Source: Candidatus Kapaibacterium sp. (GTDB taxonomy: Bacteria > Bacteroidota > Ignavibacteria > Kapaibacteriales > JAEUSM01). Taken from it: a stretch of 64,000 bases of DNA. Below the pieces are notes generated by a model that saw only the letters and a list, made by a program, of their open reading frames with translations, was not told the origin of the DNA and ran no database searches. Position 1 is the stretch's first letter, and the number at the start of each line of letters is the position of its first letter. Made by a program: the position numbers and the translations under genes. The stretch is from positions 1 to 64,000 of the forward strand of contig JAEUSM010000016.1 in assembly GCA_016788785.1 (NCBI GenBank), read 5' to 3'. Shown here one piece after another: positions 26,548 to 35,105 of the stretch.

Positions 26548-29154
26548 TTAAAACGATGTAGTTTGAACATAATAAAAGAATGAAACAAACCCATATTCAT
26601 ACGAATAATACATCATTATTAATGCCAAAGAAAGTACTATTGAACCTCCACCAATAGCATAAATTTTAAACGAATCTACATCAAATACAACTGCAGATGC
26701 ACGTAAAATTCTATAGAACAACCAAACAAATAATGCTACAAGCAAGATTGTAATAATCATTAGTGAAAAAGTTGAGGTGACAATTTTCACCAAAACTGCT
26801 GCCAATGGTAGAATGAATAACAACGGTAAACATGACCAGACAATAATAATATACGTATCATAAAACAAGACACGTTTTGCAAATAGAATTGCGACTAATC
26901 GTAAAAACACTGCAAATGCATAAAACAATACCATTGTTATGATAGAAATTGAAATAATGGAAATTGTCGAATTCCATATCAAATTATCTACAAATTCTTT
27001 GACTTCATTCCAAGGGATAATTAAAGAAAAGAGAAAATCAACATCATTATTTGTTCGTGCAAAATATAAAAATGCAGAAAGAATAAGACCTACTGTCAAA
27101 GATATAAAGATTCCCAAAACGACTGTTTGTGAAAGTGATAAAATCCTTTGGTCTCTAATATCTGCATAAAAATTATACGGTCGCAATAATGCTCTAACGA
27201 CATATTCTCTGAATCTACGTAATCGGGAAATCATAAAAAGAAATGCAAACGTCGCAACCAACCCTAAAACAACAAATCCAATTGGCATTGACTCGCTGTA
27301 GGTACCTGCACGAAGTAATGGATCTCGTTCTTCATTGAATAACGCTTGTATCATTGAATAGGACAGTCTAGCATTTCTGAATACATCTACAAGTCCAGAC
27401 GTGGCGATTTTTGAAGCATCTGGTGAATTGGTTGTGAAAATTGGACGGCGAATAGAATAATCGTTATAAGACCAAACAACTAACCCAGCATAGGTTCCTG
27501 ACTTAATCAGTTTATAAAAATCTCGTAAGTATTTTGCCTGAGCTTCTGCAGAAAGTGGGTCGCTATAACCATTTTTATTATTCGTTTGAACCAATTTCCC
27601 AAAAAGAAATATCAATGGTTTTCCATCGAATGATTTTTCAATTCGTTTTACTTCTTTTATTTCACGATCAATATTGTCAGAAACTTGACGAGTTGAACGG
27701 AAAATGTAAAAGTCTAATCGTGAATTCTCGCTATTAGGTGCATTTGCACCAAATCGAATGGTTCTGTAAAGTAATTTTGAAGAACGTTGCTTAACGAAAG
27801 CACTAAAATCCTTTGTATATTTCCCAGTCGATGTTGAAGATTCTTCCAGTCCTTCACCAATACCCCATGCAACAATAGATGGATTACGTTCGTAAGCTGT
27901 AATGTATCGTTCAATGCTATTTTGCATTTCTATTTGCATTTCTGATGATGATACGATTGAACTTGGCATATCAAAAACATCCAAATCCACAAAAATCAGG
28001 ATACCATATTTATCACATAGATGAATCAGGTATGGATTAGGTGCTTTACCTTGGAGTTTGATTGCATTTGCCCCTAAAAGCTTGAGGTTTTTAACATCTT
28101 GTTCCAAAAGATTAGGCGAAACGGTAATCCCAGTTTTCAACCCATACTCCTCAAAATACGTCAAGCCCTTTATAAATAGAGGTTTACCATTCATAAAGAG
28201 TTGTTTTTTGTCAGGACCTACTTTTAATTCACGTAAACCCAACGGATACGAAAGCTCATCAATTGTTACGGAATTTTGGACAATTTTTACCGTTACCGTA
28301 TATAAATTTGGAGATTCTACTGACCACAATAGGGGATTGGCAAGTTGAAATGAAATTGGAATTGACAGTGTTCTTTCTGGCAGAATTTCTAATAGTTGGG
28401 GAGAAACGATATTCGTTAATATTTGACCATCAGGATGTTTGATTTCTATTTGTACAGATGCAGACATTTTATCAAAAACTGCAGATGCCTTTTTAGTAGA
28501 ATCAGAACGTAATCTGCCAAGTTTTTCTAAGGTAGCAGAACTAATGGAAATATTCGCGTTAATGGAAGCATTAGCGTAATTGTTACTAAAGCTTTGAGTT
28601 GATTTAAAGCCACTAATCCATAATGATGGAGTTCCTATCAAGACTGGATCTCGTGGTAAACCACAATAGGTAGAAGGACTAAATTCGTATTGTTGTTTGA
28701 ATTTGTAATATCCTTGTGAAGGTTTTGAAACAACTATTTCTAATAAATTCTTACCGGATTTCAGCATCTTATCTGGCAATTGAATGTAGAATGGTGACAT
28801 CCCGCCGATATATTGCCGAACATAAATTTGATTAATAGAAACTTCTATTTCTTCTTCAGCACCGAGAAAGAGTATTTGCCATGAGTTATTTTGACGTTCT
28901 TGATCAGTTAGCTCAAAAGTTCTACGATAATACAATTTTTTTGCATCTTTAATTGCATTTGGAACGGAAGTTTTGTACCATATTTTCCCGTCATAACTAA
29001 CTTCCCATATTCCTGCTAATGAAGAGACAAGTCGTGATGAAGAAGAATGTAAAGATTGTAATTGCCAATCTTGAAGTCCCCCGAATGATTTTTCTTGTGA
29101 CAAGGAAATTTGTACACAAAAAACAAGAAGTAACAATTGGAATATATACTGCAT
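26548..29154 (-). CDS. GH2-fold protein with C-terminal multispanning membrane domain
   Basis: An 868-residue protein from the ATG at 29154 with a signal peptide ending near ISLSQ. Residues 45-185 resemble the GH2 sugar-binding jelly roll, 185-310 the immunoglobulin-like domain, and 318-610 a TIM barrel starting LFMNGKPLFIKGLTYFEEYG. At the acid/base site, GH2 'W.LGNE' reads WGIGEG (430-435), so the glutamate is shifted or lost; at the nucleophile, 'KP.I.SEYG' reads KPLIFLFG (512-519), with Leu for Glu. A helix at about 623-642 anchors the domain, followed by RRFREYVVRALLRPYNFY and five or more helices resembling a Yip1-like membrane domain. It is probably a non-catalytic sugar-binding surface protein; this is inference. 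Confidence 0.75.
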   Translation of the reverse strand: MQYIFQLLLLVFCVQISLSQEKSFGGLQDWQLQSLHSSSSRLVSSLAGIWEVSYDGKIWYKTSVPNAIKDAKKLYYRRTFELTDQERQNNSWQILFLGAEEEIEVSINQIYVRQYIGGMSPFYIQLPDKMLKSGKNLLEIVVSKPSQGYYKFKQQYEFSPSTYCGLPRDPVLIGTPSLWISGFKSTQSFSNNYANASINANISISSATLEKLGRLRSDSTKKASAVFDKMSASVQIEIKHPDGQILTNIVSPQLLEILPERTLSIPISFQLANPLLWSVESPNLYTVTVKIVQNSVTIDELSYPLGLRELKVGPDKKQLFMNGKPLFIKGLTYFEEYGLKTGITVSPNLLEQDVKNLKLLGANAIKLQGKAPNPYLIHLCDKYGILIFVDLDVFDMPSSIVSSSEMQIEMQNSIERYITAYERNPSIVAWGIGEGLEESSTSTGKYTKDFSAFVKQRSSKLLYRTIRFGANAPNSENSRLDFYIFRSTRQVSDNIDREIKEVKRIEKSFDGKPLIFLFGKLVQTNNKNGYSDPLSAEAQAKYLRDFYKLIKSGTYAGLVVWSYNDYSIRRPIFTTNSPDASKIATSGLVDVFRNARLSYSMIQALFNEERDPLLRAGTYSESMPIGFVVLGLVATFAFLFMISRLRRFREYVVRALLRPYNFYADIRDQRILSLSQTVVLGIFISLTVGLILSAFLYFARTNNDVDFLFSLIIPWNEVKEFVDNLIWNSTISIISISIITMVLFYAFAVFLRLVAILFAKRVLFYDTYIIIVWSCLPLLFILPLAAVLVKIVTSTFSLMIITILLVALFVWLFYRILRASAVVFDVDSFKIYAIGGGSIVLSLALIMMYYSYEYGFVSFFYYVQTTSF

Positions 29155-29334
29155 ATCGTAAACTTTGAAATAAAATCTCTTCAAAAATAGGAAAAAAATC
29201 GACGTAAACAATCTCTAAGATAAAATGTTTTGTTGTTCTGTGGCTTGGAATAGGTGTTTTGTTCGTTTTTTTGTAAATTACCATATATTCTTGCGACTTT
29301 TTACCGTTAATTTCTCATTATTGGAATTTCATTT

Positions 29335-29904
29335 GTGAAAATTTCTTTTATTCTTTTTATCAGTTTCTTTATTGTTTTACTTCCATTTAGTGGATGTGTT
29401 ACTCCTGAGAAAATAAAACCTGTTGTACGGTATCAAATGAAAAAAATTCCTACGGATACTGTCAAAAAGAATACAGAAGTAGTTGAAAATGTTCTTCCTT
29501 CAACACCAACACCATCTACTCCACCAGTAAAAAGTCCTTTGGAAGAACGATTTTTATTAGCACAACAAGAATTTGAACGAAGTGCAAATGTTTGTCCAGA
29601 ATTTGTAGAAATCTTAAAACTCTCCAACACATCAGAACCATTGTATTGGGAAGTGCTCTTTATGATATGTGAATGCTATATCATTCGTGAAAATTATGAG
29701 CAAGCCCGTAAACGGTTAGAAAGTGTTTTGGTCAATTCGGGAACGAATAAGGGCTTACGTCAAAAAGCGTTAGTTCGCTTAGGTCAAGTTTACTGTGTAA
29801 CAAACCAAACTGAAGATGCCCAACGATATTTTACGCAATTAAAGAAAGAATTTCCTACTTCACTCTATTTGCCATTAGCAAATTGTGATGTTATCAAACA
29901 ATAG
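29335..29904 (+). CDS. Lipoprotein with tetratricopeptide-like region
   Basis: A 189-residue protein starting at a GTG (29335), directly followed by the signal sequence KISFILFISFFIVLLPFSGC; the cysteine at about 21 is the lipid site. A proline/threonine-rich linker (STPTPSTPPVKSP) leads to two TPR-like helix pairs (LYWEVLFMICECYIIRENYEQARKRLESVL and LRQKALVRLGQVYCVTNQTEDAQRYFTQLKKEFP). It resembles small BamD/YbgF-like periplasmic TPR lipoproteins, but I cannot assign a specific role. It is divergent from the GH2-fold gene. Confidence 0.75.
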   Translation: MKISFILFISFFIVLLPFSGCVTPEKIKPVVRYQMKKIPTDTVKKNTEVVENVLPSTPTPSTPPVKSPLEERFLLAQQEFERSANVCPEFVEILKLSNTSEPLYWEVLFMICECYIIRENYEQARKRLESVLVNSGTNKGLRQKALVRLGQVYCVTNQTEDAQRYFTQLKKEFPTSLYLPLANCDVIKQ

Positions 29905-29905
29905 G

Positions 29906-30793
29906 TTATTTTCGTTGTTCTTTGAGTCTTGTCTCATCACGTTCCATCCTGTCTAATTCTGCATACATTCGTTTGTACGCTCCTTCATTCCCCTTCATTT
30001 CTAAGGCTTTTCGAAGATTGGTTCTTGCATTTGCAAAGTCATAAGTATACAGATATGCTATGCCCAAATTGTAATAAGCATAATGTATTAAAGGGTTTGA
30101 CGATGCTTTTGCTTCTTTTGAAAAATGAGAAATAGCCAAGTCCCAAAAACCATTTTCAGCTGCTTCAATTCCTTTTTTCAAATTTGGCATTGATTCGTCA
30201 TTTTTGAGCTCAACACTTACTCGTTCTTCATAGGGAATTATAGAACGTAAAAACTCGTTGACTGAATTACGAACATTCTCTAAAACTAATTCATCAACGT
30301 TTATGCTTGCAGGAGCTTTATCTGTCTCTGTGGTCGATTTTTCGTCCTCACCCTGTGTAGATTTTTCACCTGCAATCACTCCATTCACCGTTGTAAGTCT
30401 ATACTGAACAGAAAGAGTATGCTTCCCATTCCGTCGATGATCTCGATGTGGTTTTCCGTTTTTATCTTTATATTCATCACCTACCGTAACATCTTCATTA
30501 TAGGTAGAAGTGAGAATATTGGAATTGATCACTAACAAATCATTTCCTGTTGGAATACCCATTCTGGTATCAATTATTTGAAAATAGTTTTTCTTTTGTA
30601 ATTCTGAAGTTAATATAGTACGCAATTTATCAACTTCACCATAGCGAGAATTATTCGCAAAAACATTTCCAATTGCTGCTTTTTTGTATTGTGCAGTAGA
30701 AATCTCTGCAGGTCTCATCACCTTAACAGAAACATAGTTTCCACAACTATTTAATACTAACAACAGTACTAAGATCAAACAAAACTTTTTCAT
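29906..30793 (-). CDS. TPR-containing lipoprotein
   Basis: A 295-residue lipoprotein from the ATG at 30793; the open frame upstream of it overlaps the GNAT gene and has no signal peptide. The lipobox is VLNSC. The body holds a conserved-looking domain (AAIGNVFANNSRYGEVDKLRTILTSELQKKNYFQIIDTR) of the kind found in predicted outer-membrane lipoproteins that sense or assemble polymers (CsgG-like topology by pattern only), then two TPR units near the C-terminus. Function unknown. It abuts the convergent TPR lipoprotein gene by one base. Confidence 0.75.
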   Translation of the reverse strand: MKKFCLILVLLLVLNSCGNYVSVKVMRPAEISTAQYKKAAIGNVFANNSRYGEVDKLRTILTSELQKKNYFQIIDTRMGIPTGNDLLVINSNILTSTYNEDVTVGDEYKDKNGKPHRDHRRNGKHTLSVQYRLTTVNGVIAGEKSTQGEDEKSTTETDKAPASINVDELVLENVRNSVNEFLRSIIPYEERVSVELKNDESMPNLKKGIEAAENGFWDLAISHFSKEAKASSNPLIHYAYYNLGIAYLYTYDFANARTNLRKALEMKGNEGAYKRMYAELDRMERDETRLKEQRK

Positions 30794-30824
30794 TGAATTG
30801 TAGGCAAAAATTGAAAAAAAGATA

Positions 30825-31328
30825 TCAAATGTAGTCAATTTTCTTTTCCATTACAAAATCTTCCATCAAATATCCATTTCCAATATCAATATCTTCTGAT
30901 TTGGTAATTTCAAAACCCTTAGAGAGATAATGCTGAATAGTCTTATTAAATCTATTGACATTTAAAGTAATAATTTCGATGTTTTGCGATGTAGCAATTG
31001 ATTCCACATATTTCAGTAATGCACTTCCAACACCGTTTCCTTGCATCGTTGGTAGGACATAATACTTATGAATTTTCAGTGCGTTTCGATTATTATAGGC
31101 TACTTCATACGACAGAAAACCAACAATCTCTTCATTAGACATTGCTACTAAAAAGGTCTGCGAATTGTTCATTTGATGATACAAGGAATCAAAAGAATAC
31201 ATCATATTTAGCATGTATTCTTGTTGCTCATCAGAAAGTATCTCTTTGTATGCGTCTGCCCAAGTGTTAATAGCAATTTGTGAAATATTGGAAATATCCT
31301 CGATTGTTGCTTTACGAATTTGTATCAT
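30825..31328 (-). CDS. GNAT family N-acetyltransferase
   Basis: A 167-residue acetyl-CoA-dependent acetyltransferase. It shows the IRKATIEDISNISQIA start, a YYVLPTMQGNGVGSALLKYVE motif A (Q/R-x-x-G-x-G/A pyrophosphate loop) and LNVNRFNKTIQHYLSKGFEI motif B. Its start overlaps the end of the DinB-like gene by 17 bases, so the pair is co-transcribed. The substrate is unknown. Confidence 0.88.
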   Translation of the reverse strand: MIQIRKATIEDISNISQIAINTWADAYKEILSDEQQEYMLNMMYSFDSLYHQMNNSQTFLVAMSNEEIVGFLSYEVAYNNRNALKIHKYYVLPTMQGNGVGSALLKYVESIATSQNIEIITLNVNRFNKTIQHYLSKGFEITKSEDIDIGNGYLMEDFVMEKKIDYI

Positions 31329-31839
31329 TACTTTTCTTCTTTGGTGTTGAATAAGGAGTTTCGTATCGACTCCAATCCCATATATTCCATTTCAAATTGT
31401 CTGGAATTTTGTATCCTTGCAGTTTTAATGTGAGCAAAATATTGCCTCTGTGATGGGCTTCATGGGCTATCATTCTTGTAAGTTTATGGATAACTCCGCC
31501 ATCACCTTTTCGTTTCATCATCAAATTATTATCAATTCCACGTTGAAAAAACGTTGCAATTTGGACAGCAGATTGCAACAATAACCACCGAATATTGGAT
31601 TTTTCTACTGGTGTTTCTACCTTTATCGATGTTTCATTTGGAAGTAACAAATCCTTTGCTGATGCTTCTAATGTCCAAAATCGTACATTATGAATATGCG
31701 TAAATTGGTAACCAATTGTTCCACCCCCACGCTTAGACGTTGTCCACGTCAGTGCCTCATCGGGAATTGTCTCAAGTATCTCCAAATTCACACCATTATT
31801 CTCATACCACGACGAAAGAACCTGCTCTTGAATAGTCAT
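31312..31839 (-). CDS. DinB-like metal-dependent protein
   Basis: A 175-residue four-helix-bundle protein from the ATG at 31839; the longer frame reads into the repeat island and is not credible. The three metal-binding histidines fit the DinB fold: FTHIHNVRFW (about 50) and AHEAHHRGNIL (about 140-150). Members are often thiol-transferases or stress proteins; no specific function can be given. A TATATTTG element at 31860-31867 lies just upstream. Confidence 0.85.
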   Translation of the reverse strand: MTIQEQVLSSWYENNGVNLEILETIPDEALTWTTSKRGGGTIGYQFTHIHNVRFWTLEASAKDLLLPNETSIKVETPVEKSNIRWLLLQSAVQIATFFQRGIDNNLMMKRKGDGGVIHKLTRMIAHEAHHRGNILLTLKLQGYKIPDNLKWNIWDWSRYETPYSTPKKKSNDTNS

Positions 31840-31890
31840 AATTTTGATATAATTGAAAACAAATATAGGAAAATTTTCGTTTTTAGATGT

Positions 31891-31946
31891 TCCCCTCTTG
31901 AGGGGTGGCACTGGTCACTGAGCGTAGTCGAAGTTTGGTGGGGTGG
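31891..31946 (+). repeat. CCCCTC-GAGGGGTGGC-GGGGTGG repeat, copy 1
   Basis: Starts TTCCCCTCTTGAGGGGTGGC and ends GGTGGGGTGG. It shares its head with the element at 56432-56470 (reverse strand) and its layout with 32014-32056 and 33878-33917. Confidence 0.65.
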
Positions 31947-31960
31947 TATGTTTTACATGG

Positions 31961-32000
31961 ACCCCTCAGTCCTTCGGACAGCTCCCCTTGAAGGGGAGCA
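31961..32000. repeat. CAGTCCTTCGGACAG / CTCCCCTTGAAGGGGAG double palindrome
   Basis: Two adjacent hairpins (TCC-TTC-GGA and CTCCCCTT/AAGGGGAG). Single copy in this window, between two elements of the GGGGTGG family. Confidence 0.55.
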
Positions 32001-32013
32001 ATCTTTTTCTGAA

Positions 32014-32056
32014 TTCCCCTCCCATGGAGGGGTGGCATGAAATGCCGGGGTGGCTT
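32014..32056 (+). repeat. CCCCTC-GAGGGGTGGC-GGGGTGG repeat, copy 2
   Basis: Starts TTCCCCTCCCATGGAGGGGT and continues through GGCATGAAATGCC to GGGGTGGC. The ATGAAAT core is shared with the copy at 56432-56470. Confidence 0.65.
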
Positions 32057-32072
32057 CATATTCTAGCAGAAG

Positions 32073-32095
32073 GACAGGGCATGCCCTGTCTCAAC
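32073..32095 (-). repeat. GAGACAGGGC hairpin repeat, copy 1
   Basis: GACAGGGC-AT-GCCCTGTC, with GTTG in place of GTAG on the minus strand. Related to 56339-56363, and both are followed about 25 bases later by a CCCTCTCC-type element, so this looks like a composite unit. Confidence 0.6.
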
Positions 32096-32116
32096 AGAAT
32101 ACATATTTGAATGAAA

Positions 32117-32161
32117 ATCTCCCTCTCCACTTGAGCGGAAGAGGCGAATTGGGTGAGAGGT
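32117..32161. repeat. CCCTCTCC-type palindromic repeat, copy 2
   Basis: ATCTCCCTCTCCACTTGAGC to GGGTGAGAGG; diverged copy of the family at 5071, 33778 and 56377. Confidence 0.55.
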
Positions 32162-32171
32162 AAATTCTGAA

Positions 32172-32200
32172 ACCAAAAAAGCCCCAAATTGGGGTTTTTT
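32172..32200 (-). terminator. CCCCAA-TTGGGG terminator of the 32201 gene
   Basis: A GCCCCAAATTGGGG stem between A and T runs directly after the stop of the T9SS gene; probably bidirectional. Nearly the same hairpin ends the tRNA gene at 56595-56619. Confidence 0.8.
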
Positions 32201-33685
32201 TTATCGTACTATTGATAACATTTTCGAATATCGATTCGAACCTCTACGAATTATAACATGATATAATCCTATTGGTAAATGACCTGTCGATAGAGTAATG
32301 TTAGACGTAATTTGTTGCTTTTCAAGTACAGTTCTTCCAATATAATCAAGTATAGAGATGTCGTAATGATTGTTGAAAGGAGAATTCCATTGAATCGAGA
32401 CAGTTCCATTTGCTGGATTTGGATGTAAGGAAATACTATGAGTAAATTGTTGCTCTGCAACGTTTGTAAAAGAATGCAAATCCAATTGGGCAACGTAAAC
32501 GCTATTCCCACTCCAACCTGTTACCACAACTGCATTTGCATTCTTTGCACGAGTTATATCGCGAAGAGCATTTTCAGTACTGTCACCCCAAGTTTTATCG
32601 GTTACAAATTCTAATCTGTCATTGTAAACGCCAACATAATGTTGTTGAGTCTCAGAACCTAACTTCTTATTTCCTGCCAAAACAAGAAATCCCTTTTCAC
32701 TAAATCGCACTTGATTGCAATGGATAGTTTCATCAAGTATTTGCACAGAACGAATCTTTCCTTCATAATCTATAACAAATACAAATTCTTGTTTTTCACC
32801 ATTTGCTTTATACCAATTTCCACTAATTGCAATGAAGTCTTGATTCCAATCCATAGAAGTTGCCTCTATCATATCCGTAGTCGGTATACCCAATTGAGAT
32901 TTTGAAATATCCACAACAACTTCATTGTGCCAACGTTGCTCCAAAAACCGTACGGAAAATCCGAGTGGTGTATAAGCAGATTCTTTTGTCGGTGACATCA
33001 CATACACAAAATTAGAATCCTTCACGCGTTGAAAAATTACTGGTTCAATTTTGACGTTTGGAGTGGTGGTAATGGGAGTAAATTCTTTGGAGGCATAAGG
33101 ATAACCATCAATACTTATACAAAGTTCAATATAAGGATTAATTAATATTGAATCGTCTAAAATTTGATATTTTGAATTAGCAATATAAAATGCACTTCCA
33201 GAAAACAAATGAACAGATGAGACATTCTTAAAGCTTGGAGGATATGTACTTAAATTTGATCTGACAGGAATATAACCTTCTTTTGTCAAAGACATAATCA
33301 TGGTTCTTTTTATAGATCTTTTTTTGTCAACCCATACATTATGAATATAATATGTTTCAGTACCTTCCCCAATATCTAATTTATTGACATTATTATGCTC
33401 TAAGTAGTTATGTAAATGTTCAGAAGATAAATAACTCCAGTCAATATCTTTATGTACTTCATAACCACCATCATTATTGAGAATCAAAAAGAAAGGATAG
33501 GTAGTTTGAGATTCACATGAAACAAAGATTCTATCATCTAAGGTCGTTTTAATTTTAGAACCCTTCAAATACTCTATCCGTGGTACATCAAAATTCGTAA
33601 ACTCCCAATCTAATTGAAGAGATTGAGCTATAGAAATTAGTGGAATGAAATGAAAGATTAAAAATGAAGTAAATAGAGTTTTCAA
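32201..33685 (-). CDS. Secreted T9SS protein of unknown function
   Basis: A 494-residue protein. The only start that keeps the signal peptide (KTLFTSFLIFHFIPLISIAQS) is a TTG at 33685, and the TATATTTG element at 33715-33722 predicts a transcript start about 25 bases upstream, which supports it. The middle is beta-rich, with repeats such as 'SMDWNQDFIAISGNWYKANGEKQEFVFVIDYEG' suggesting a beta-propeller. The last 80 residues are a T9SS type A sorting domain (SISLHPNPANGTVSIQW, ISILDYIGRTVL, LPIGLYHVIIRRG). Expected on the cell surface or released. No enzyme motif seen. Confidence 0.8.
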   Translation of the reverse strand: MKTLFTSFLIFHFIPLISIAQSLQLDWEFTNFDVPRIEYLKGSKIKTTLDDRIFVSCESQTTYPFFLILNNDGGYEVHKDIDWSYLSSEHLHNYLEHNNVNKLDIGEGTETYYIHNVWVDKKRSIKRTMIMSLTKEGYIPVRSNLSTYPPSFKNVSSVHLFSGSAFYIANSKYQILDDSILINPYIELCISIDGYPYASKEFTPITTTPNVKIEPVIFQRVKDSNFVYVMSPTKESAYTPLGFSVRFLEQRWHNEVVVDISKSQLGIPTTDMIEATSMDWNQDFIAISGNWYKANGEKQEFVFVIDYEGKIRSVQILDETIHCNQVRFSEKGFLVLAGNKKLGSETQQHYVGVYNDRLEFVTDKTWGDSTENALRDITRAKNANAVVVTGWSGNSVYVAQLDLHSFTNVAEQQFTHSISLHPNPANGTVSIQWNSPFNNHYDISILDYIGRTVLEKQQITSNITLSTGHLPIGLYHVIIRRGSNRYSKMLSIVR

Positions 33686-33714
33686 AATAATTCAAGTTAG
33701 GTAAATGTATGTTG

Positions 33715-33722
33715 CAAATATA
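33715..33722 (-). promoter_or_regulatory. TATATTTG -7 element of the 32201 gene
   Basis: Exact TAnnTTTG match; TTG-like -33 elements upstream are too close (13 bases). It supports the TTG start at 33685. Confidence 0.45.
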
Positions 33723-33777
33723 CAAAAAAACAATACAATGAATCTAAATTGAAACAGATTAATATTTAGTTAGTTTG

Positions 33778-33816
33778 CCCCCCTCTCCCTGACCCTCTCC
33801 CCAATGGGGAGAGGAG
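33778..33816. repeat. CCCTCTCCC-type palindromic repeat, copy 3
   Basis: CCCCTCTCCCTGACCCTCTC, then CCCAATGGGGAGAGGAG: a clean hairpin (CTCTCCCC/GGGGAGAG). Confidence 0.65.
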
Positions 33817-33839
33817 ATTGTTTGTTAGATGTTCTTTTT

Positions 33840-33875
33840 TATAAATATGTGACCACTCTGTGGTCAGAAAAGCAA
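33840..33875. repeat. TGACCAC/GTGGTCA dispersed repeat, copy 2
   Basis: Matches 4951-4986 with two or three differences over 36 bases; the palindromic arms are identical and the loop is TCT in place of TCC. Confidence 0.75.
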
Positions 33876-33877
33876 AA

Positions 33878-33917
33878 GCCACCCCGTCGAAGACGACACC
33901 CTCCAATGGAGGGGAAT
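33878..33917 (-). repeat. CCCCTC-GAGGG-GGGGTGGC repeat, copy 3
   Basis: On the minus strand it reads TTCCCCTCCATTGGAGGGTG to CGACGGGGTGGC; diverged middle. Confidence 0.6.
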
Positions 33918-33950
33918 AGATTGAACTAACAAATTTTTAGCAAAAAAAAA

Positions 33951-33974
33951 GGGGCGTATTCAATACGCCCCTAC
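33951..33974 (-). repeat. GTAG-type REP-like element, intergenic full copy
   Basis: On the minus strand it reads GTAGGGGCGTATTGAATACG then CCCC. This is identical over 23 bases to the left copy inside the RAYT gene (15669-15692). It lies between the T9SS gene and terC. Confidence 0.85.
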
Positions 33975-33996
33975 GTTATCAGAAGTTTCAGAACAA

Positions 33997-34980
33997 CTAT
34001 TCGTTATTCTCTTTTGCTAATTTTTCTGCTTTTGCTTCTTTTTTATTTGCAATAATGGAGACAACAACTGAAAGTAATAGTATTACTCCTACGACTATTA
34101 AAGCTGTTGGTGTTGGGATTTTGTACGGTGTATGTGCTAAACACATTTTGACACCAACAAAAACCAAAATGAAGGATAGTCCAATTTTGAGATATTTGAA
34201 CATTTCCCAAAGTCCTGCTAAGGCGAAAAAGAGTGACCGCAAACCTAAAATTGCAAATACATTCGTTGAATAGACGATAAAGGTATCGCTAGAAACGGCT
34301 AAAATTGCGGGAATGGAGTCTAATGCAAAGATTAAATCGGTTACTTCAACTGCAATTAATGCTAAAAATAACGGGGTTGCAACCCTTTTTACACCGTCTT
34401 TGATGAAGAATTTTCCTTCGTGGTATTCATCAGTTGTAGGAAAAAACCGTTTGAATAATCGTACAATGATATTTTTACTTGGGTCAACTTCATCATCTTC
34501 TTTGTCAAAAAATATTTTGAGACCAGTTATGATAAGAAATGCACCAAAAATATAGATAATCCAATTATATTGTTGTATTAACTCAGTTCCAAGGAATATT
34601 AACAATCCACGTAATACTAATGCTCCAACAATACCCCAAAATAGCACTTTGTGCTGGTATTTAGATGGAACTTTGAAGTATGTAAAAATAAGCAGTATAA
34701 CGAATAGATTATCGACACTGAGTGACTTTTCGATGAGATAGCCAGTCAAAAACTCCATCGCCAAAACAGGTCCACGCCAAAAATAGACTAAGGCATTAAA
34801 AGCAAAGGAGAGTATAATCCAAAATGCACTCCAAAGCAGTGCTTCTTTAACAGAAATAGTATGGGATTTTTTGTGAAAGACTCCCAAATCCAATGCGAGC
34901 ATCCCCAAAATAAAAAGATTAAATCCTGCCCAAATTGTAAAATTATACCCTAACGAATTCCAAAGTTGGTCAATAAACAT
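33997..34980 (-). CDS. TerC/Alx family membrane protein
   Basis: A 327-residue protein from the ATG at 34980 (a TTG one codon upstream is less likely). It has about nine helices. The conserved acidic motifs SLSVDNLFV (about 88-96) and EVTDLIFALDSIPA (about 208-221) form the intramembrane metal site. Family members export Mn2+ (Alx, MeeF/MeeY) or protect exported metalloenzymes. It is divergent from a DtxR-family regulator across a 125-base gap, which supports a role in metal homeostasis. No yybP-ykoY riboswitch could be seen in the leader. Confidence 0.9.
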   Translation of the reverse strand: MFIDQLWNSLGYNFTIWAGFNLFILGMLALDLGVFHKKSHTISVKEALLWSAFWIILSFAFNALVYFWRGPVLAMEFLTGYLIEKSLSVDNLFVILLIFTYFKVPSKYQHKVLFWGIVGALVLRGLLIFLGTELIQQYNWIIYIFGAFLIITGLKIFFDKEDDEVDPSKNIIVRLFKRFFPTTDEYHEGKFFIKDGVKRVATPLFLALIAVEVTDLIFALDSIPAILAVSSDTFIVYSTNVFAILGLRSLFFALAGLWEMFKYLKIGLSFILVFVGVKMCLAHTPYKIPTPTALIVVGVILLLSVVVSIIANKKEAKAEKLAKENNE

Positions 34981-35070
34981 CAATGAGGTAAATGAAATAT
35001 AAAATTTATATCTAAAATACTATAGCAAAATTACCGTTAAGACTGAAAGTATTTTTGTTTCTTAAAAAAA

Positions 35071-35078
35071 CAAATATA
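35071..35078 (-). promoter_or_regulatory. TATATTTG -7 element of terC
   Basis: TATATTTG on the minus strand, inside the near-repeat CATATTTGTATATTTG (35071-35086); predicted leader about 88 bases. No good TTG element. Confidence 0.4.
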
Positions 35079-35105
35079 CAAATATGTGTATGATTCTAAA
35101 GAAAA

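Larger units (their letters stand above)
31840..32200. other. Non-coding island of mixed palindromic repeats
   Basis: No gene. It contains two CCCCTC...GGGGTGG elements (31891-31946 and 32014-32056), a CTCCCCTTGAAGGGGAG palindrome (31961-32000), a GACAGGGC/GCCCTGTC element (32073-32095), a CCCTCTCC-type element (32117-32161) and the terminator at 32172-32200. Confidence 0.8.
33686..33996. other. Non-coding island of palindromic repeats
   Basis: Contains the promoter at 33715, a CCCTCTCC-type element (33778-33816), the TGACCAC palindrome copy (33840-33875), a reversed GGGGTGG element (33878-33917) and a GTAG-type hairpin (33951-33974). No gene seen. Confidence 0.8.

Noticed and set aside
31840-32040. 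Longer start for the DinB-like gene and a plus-strand 116-codon frame
   Set aside because: Both depend on REP-like DNA (MPPLKRGTS..., CSPLEGWHWS...), a known source of spurious peptides.
34984-35105. Mn2+ (yybP-ykoY) riboswitch before terC
   Set aside because: No paired helices or conserved loop of that class could be drawn in this AT-rich 120-base gap.
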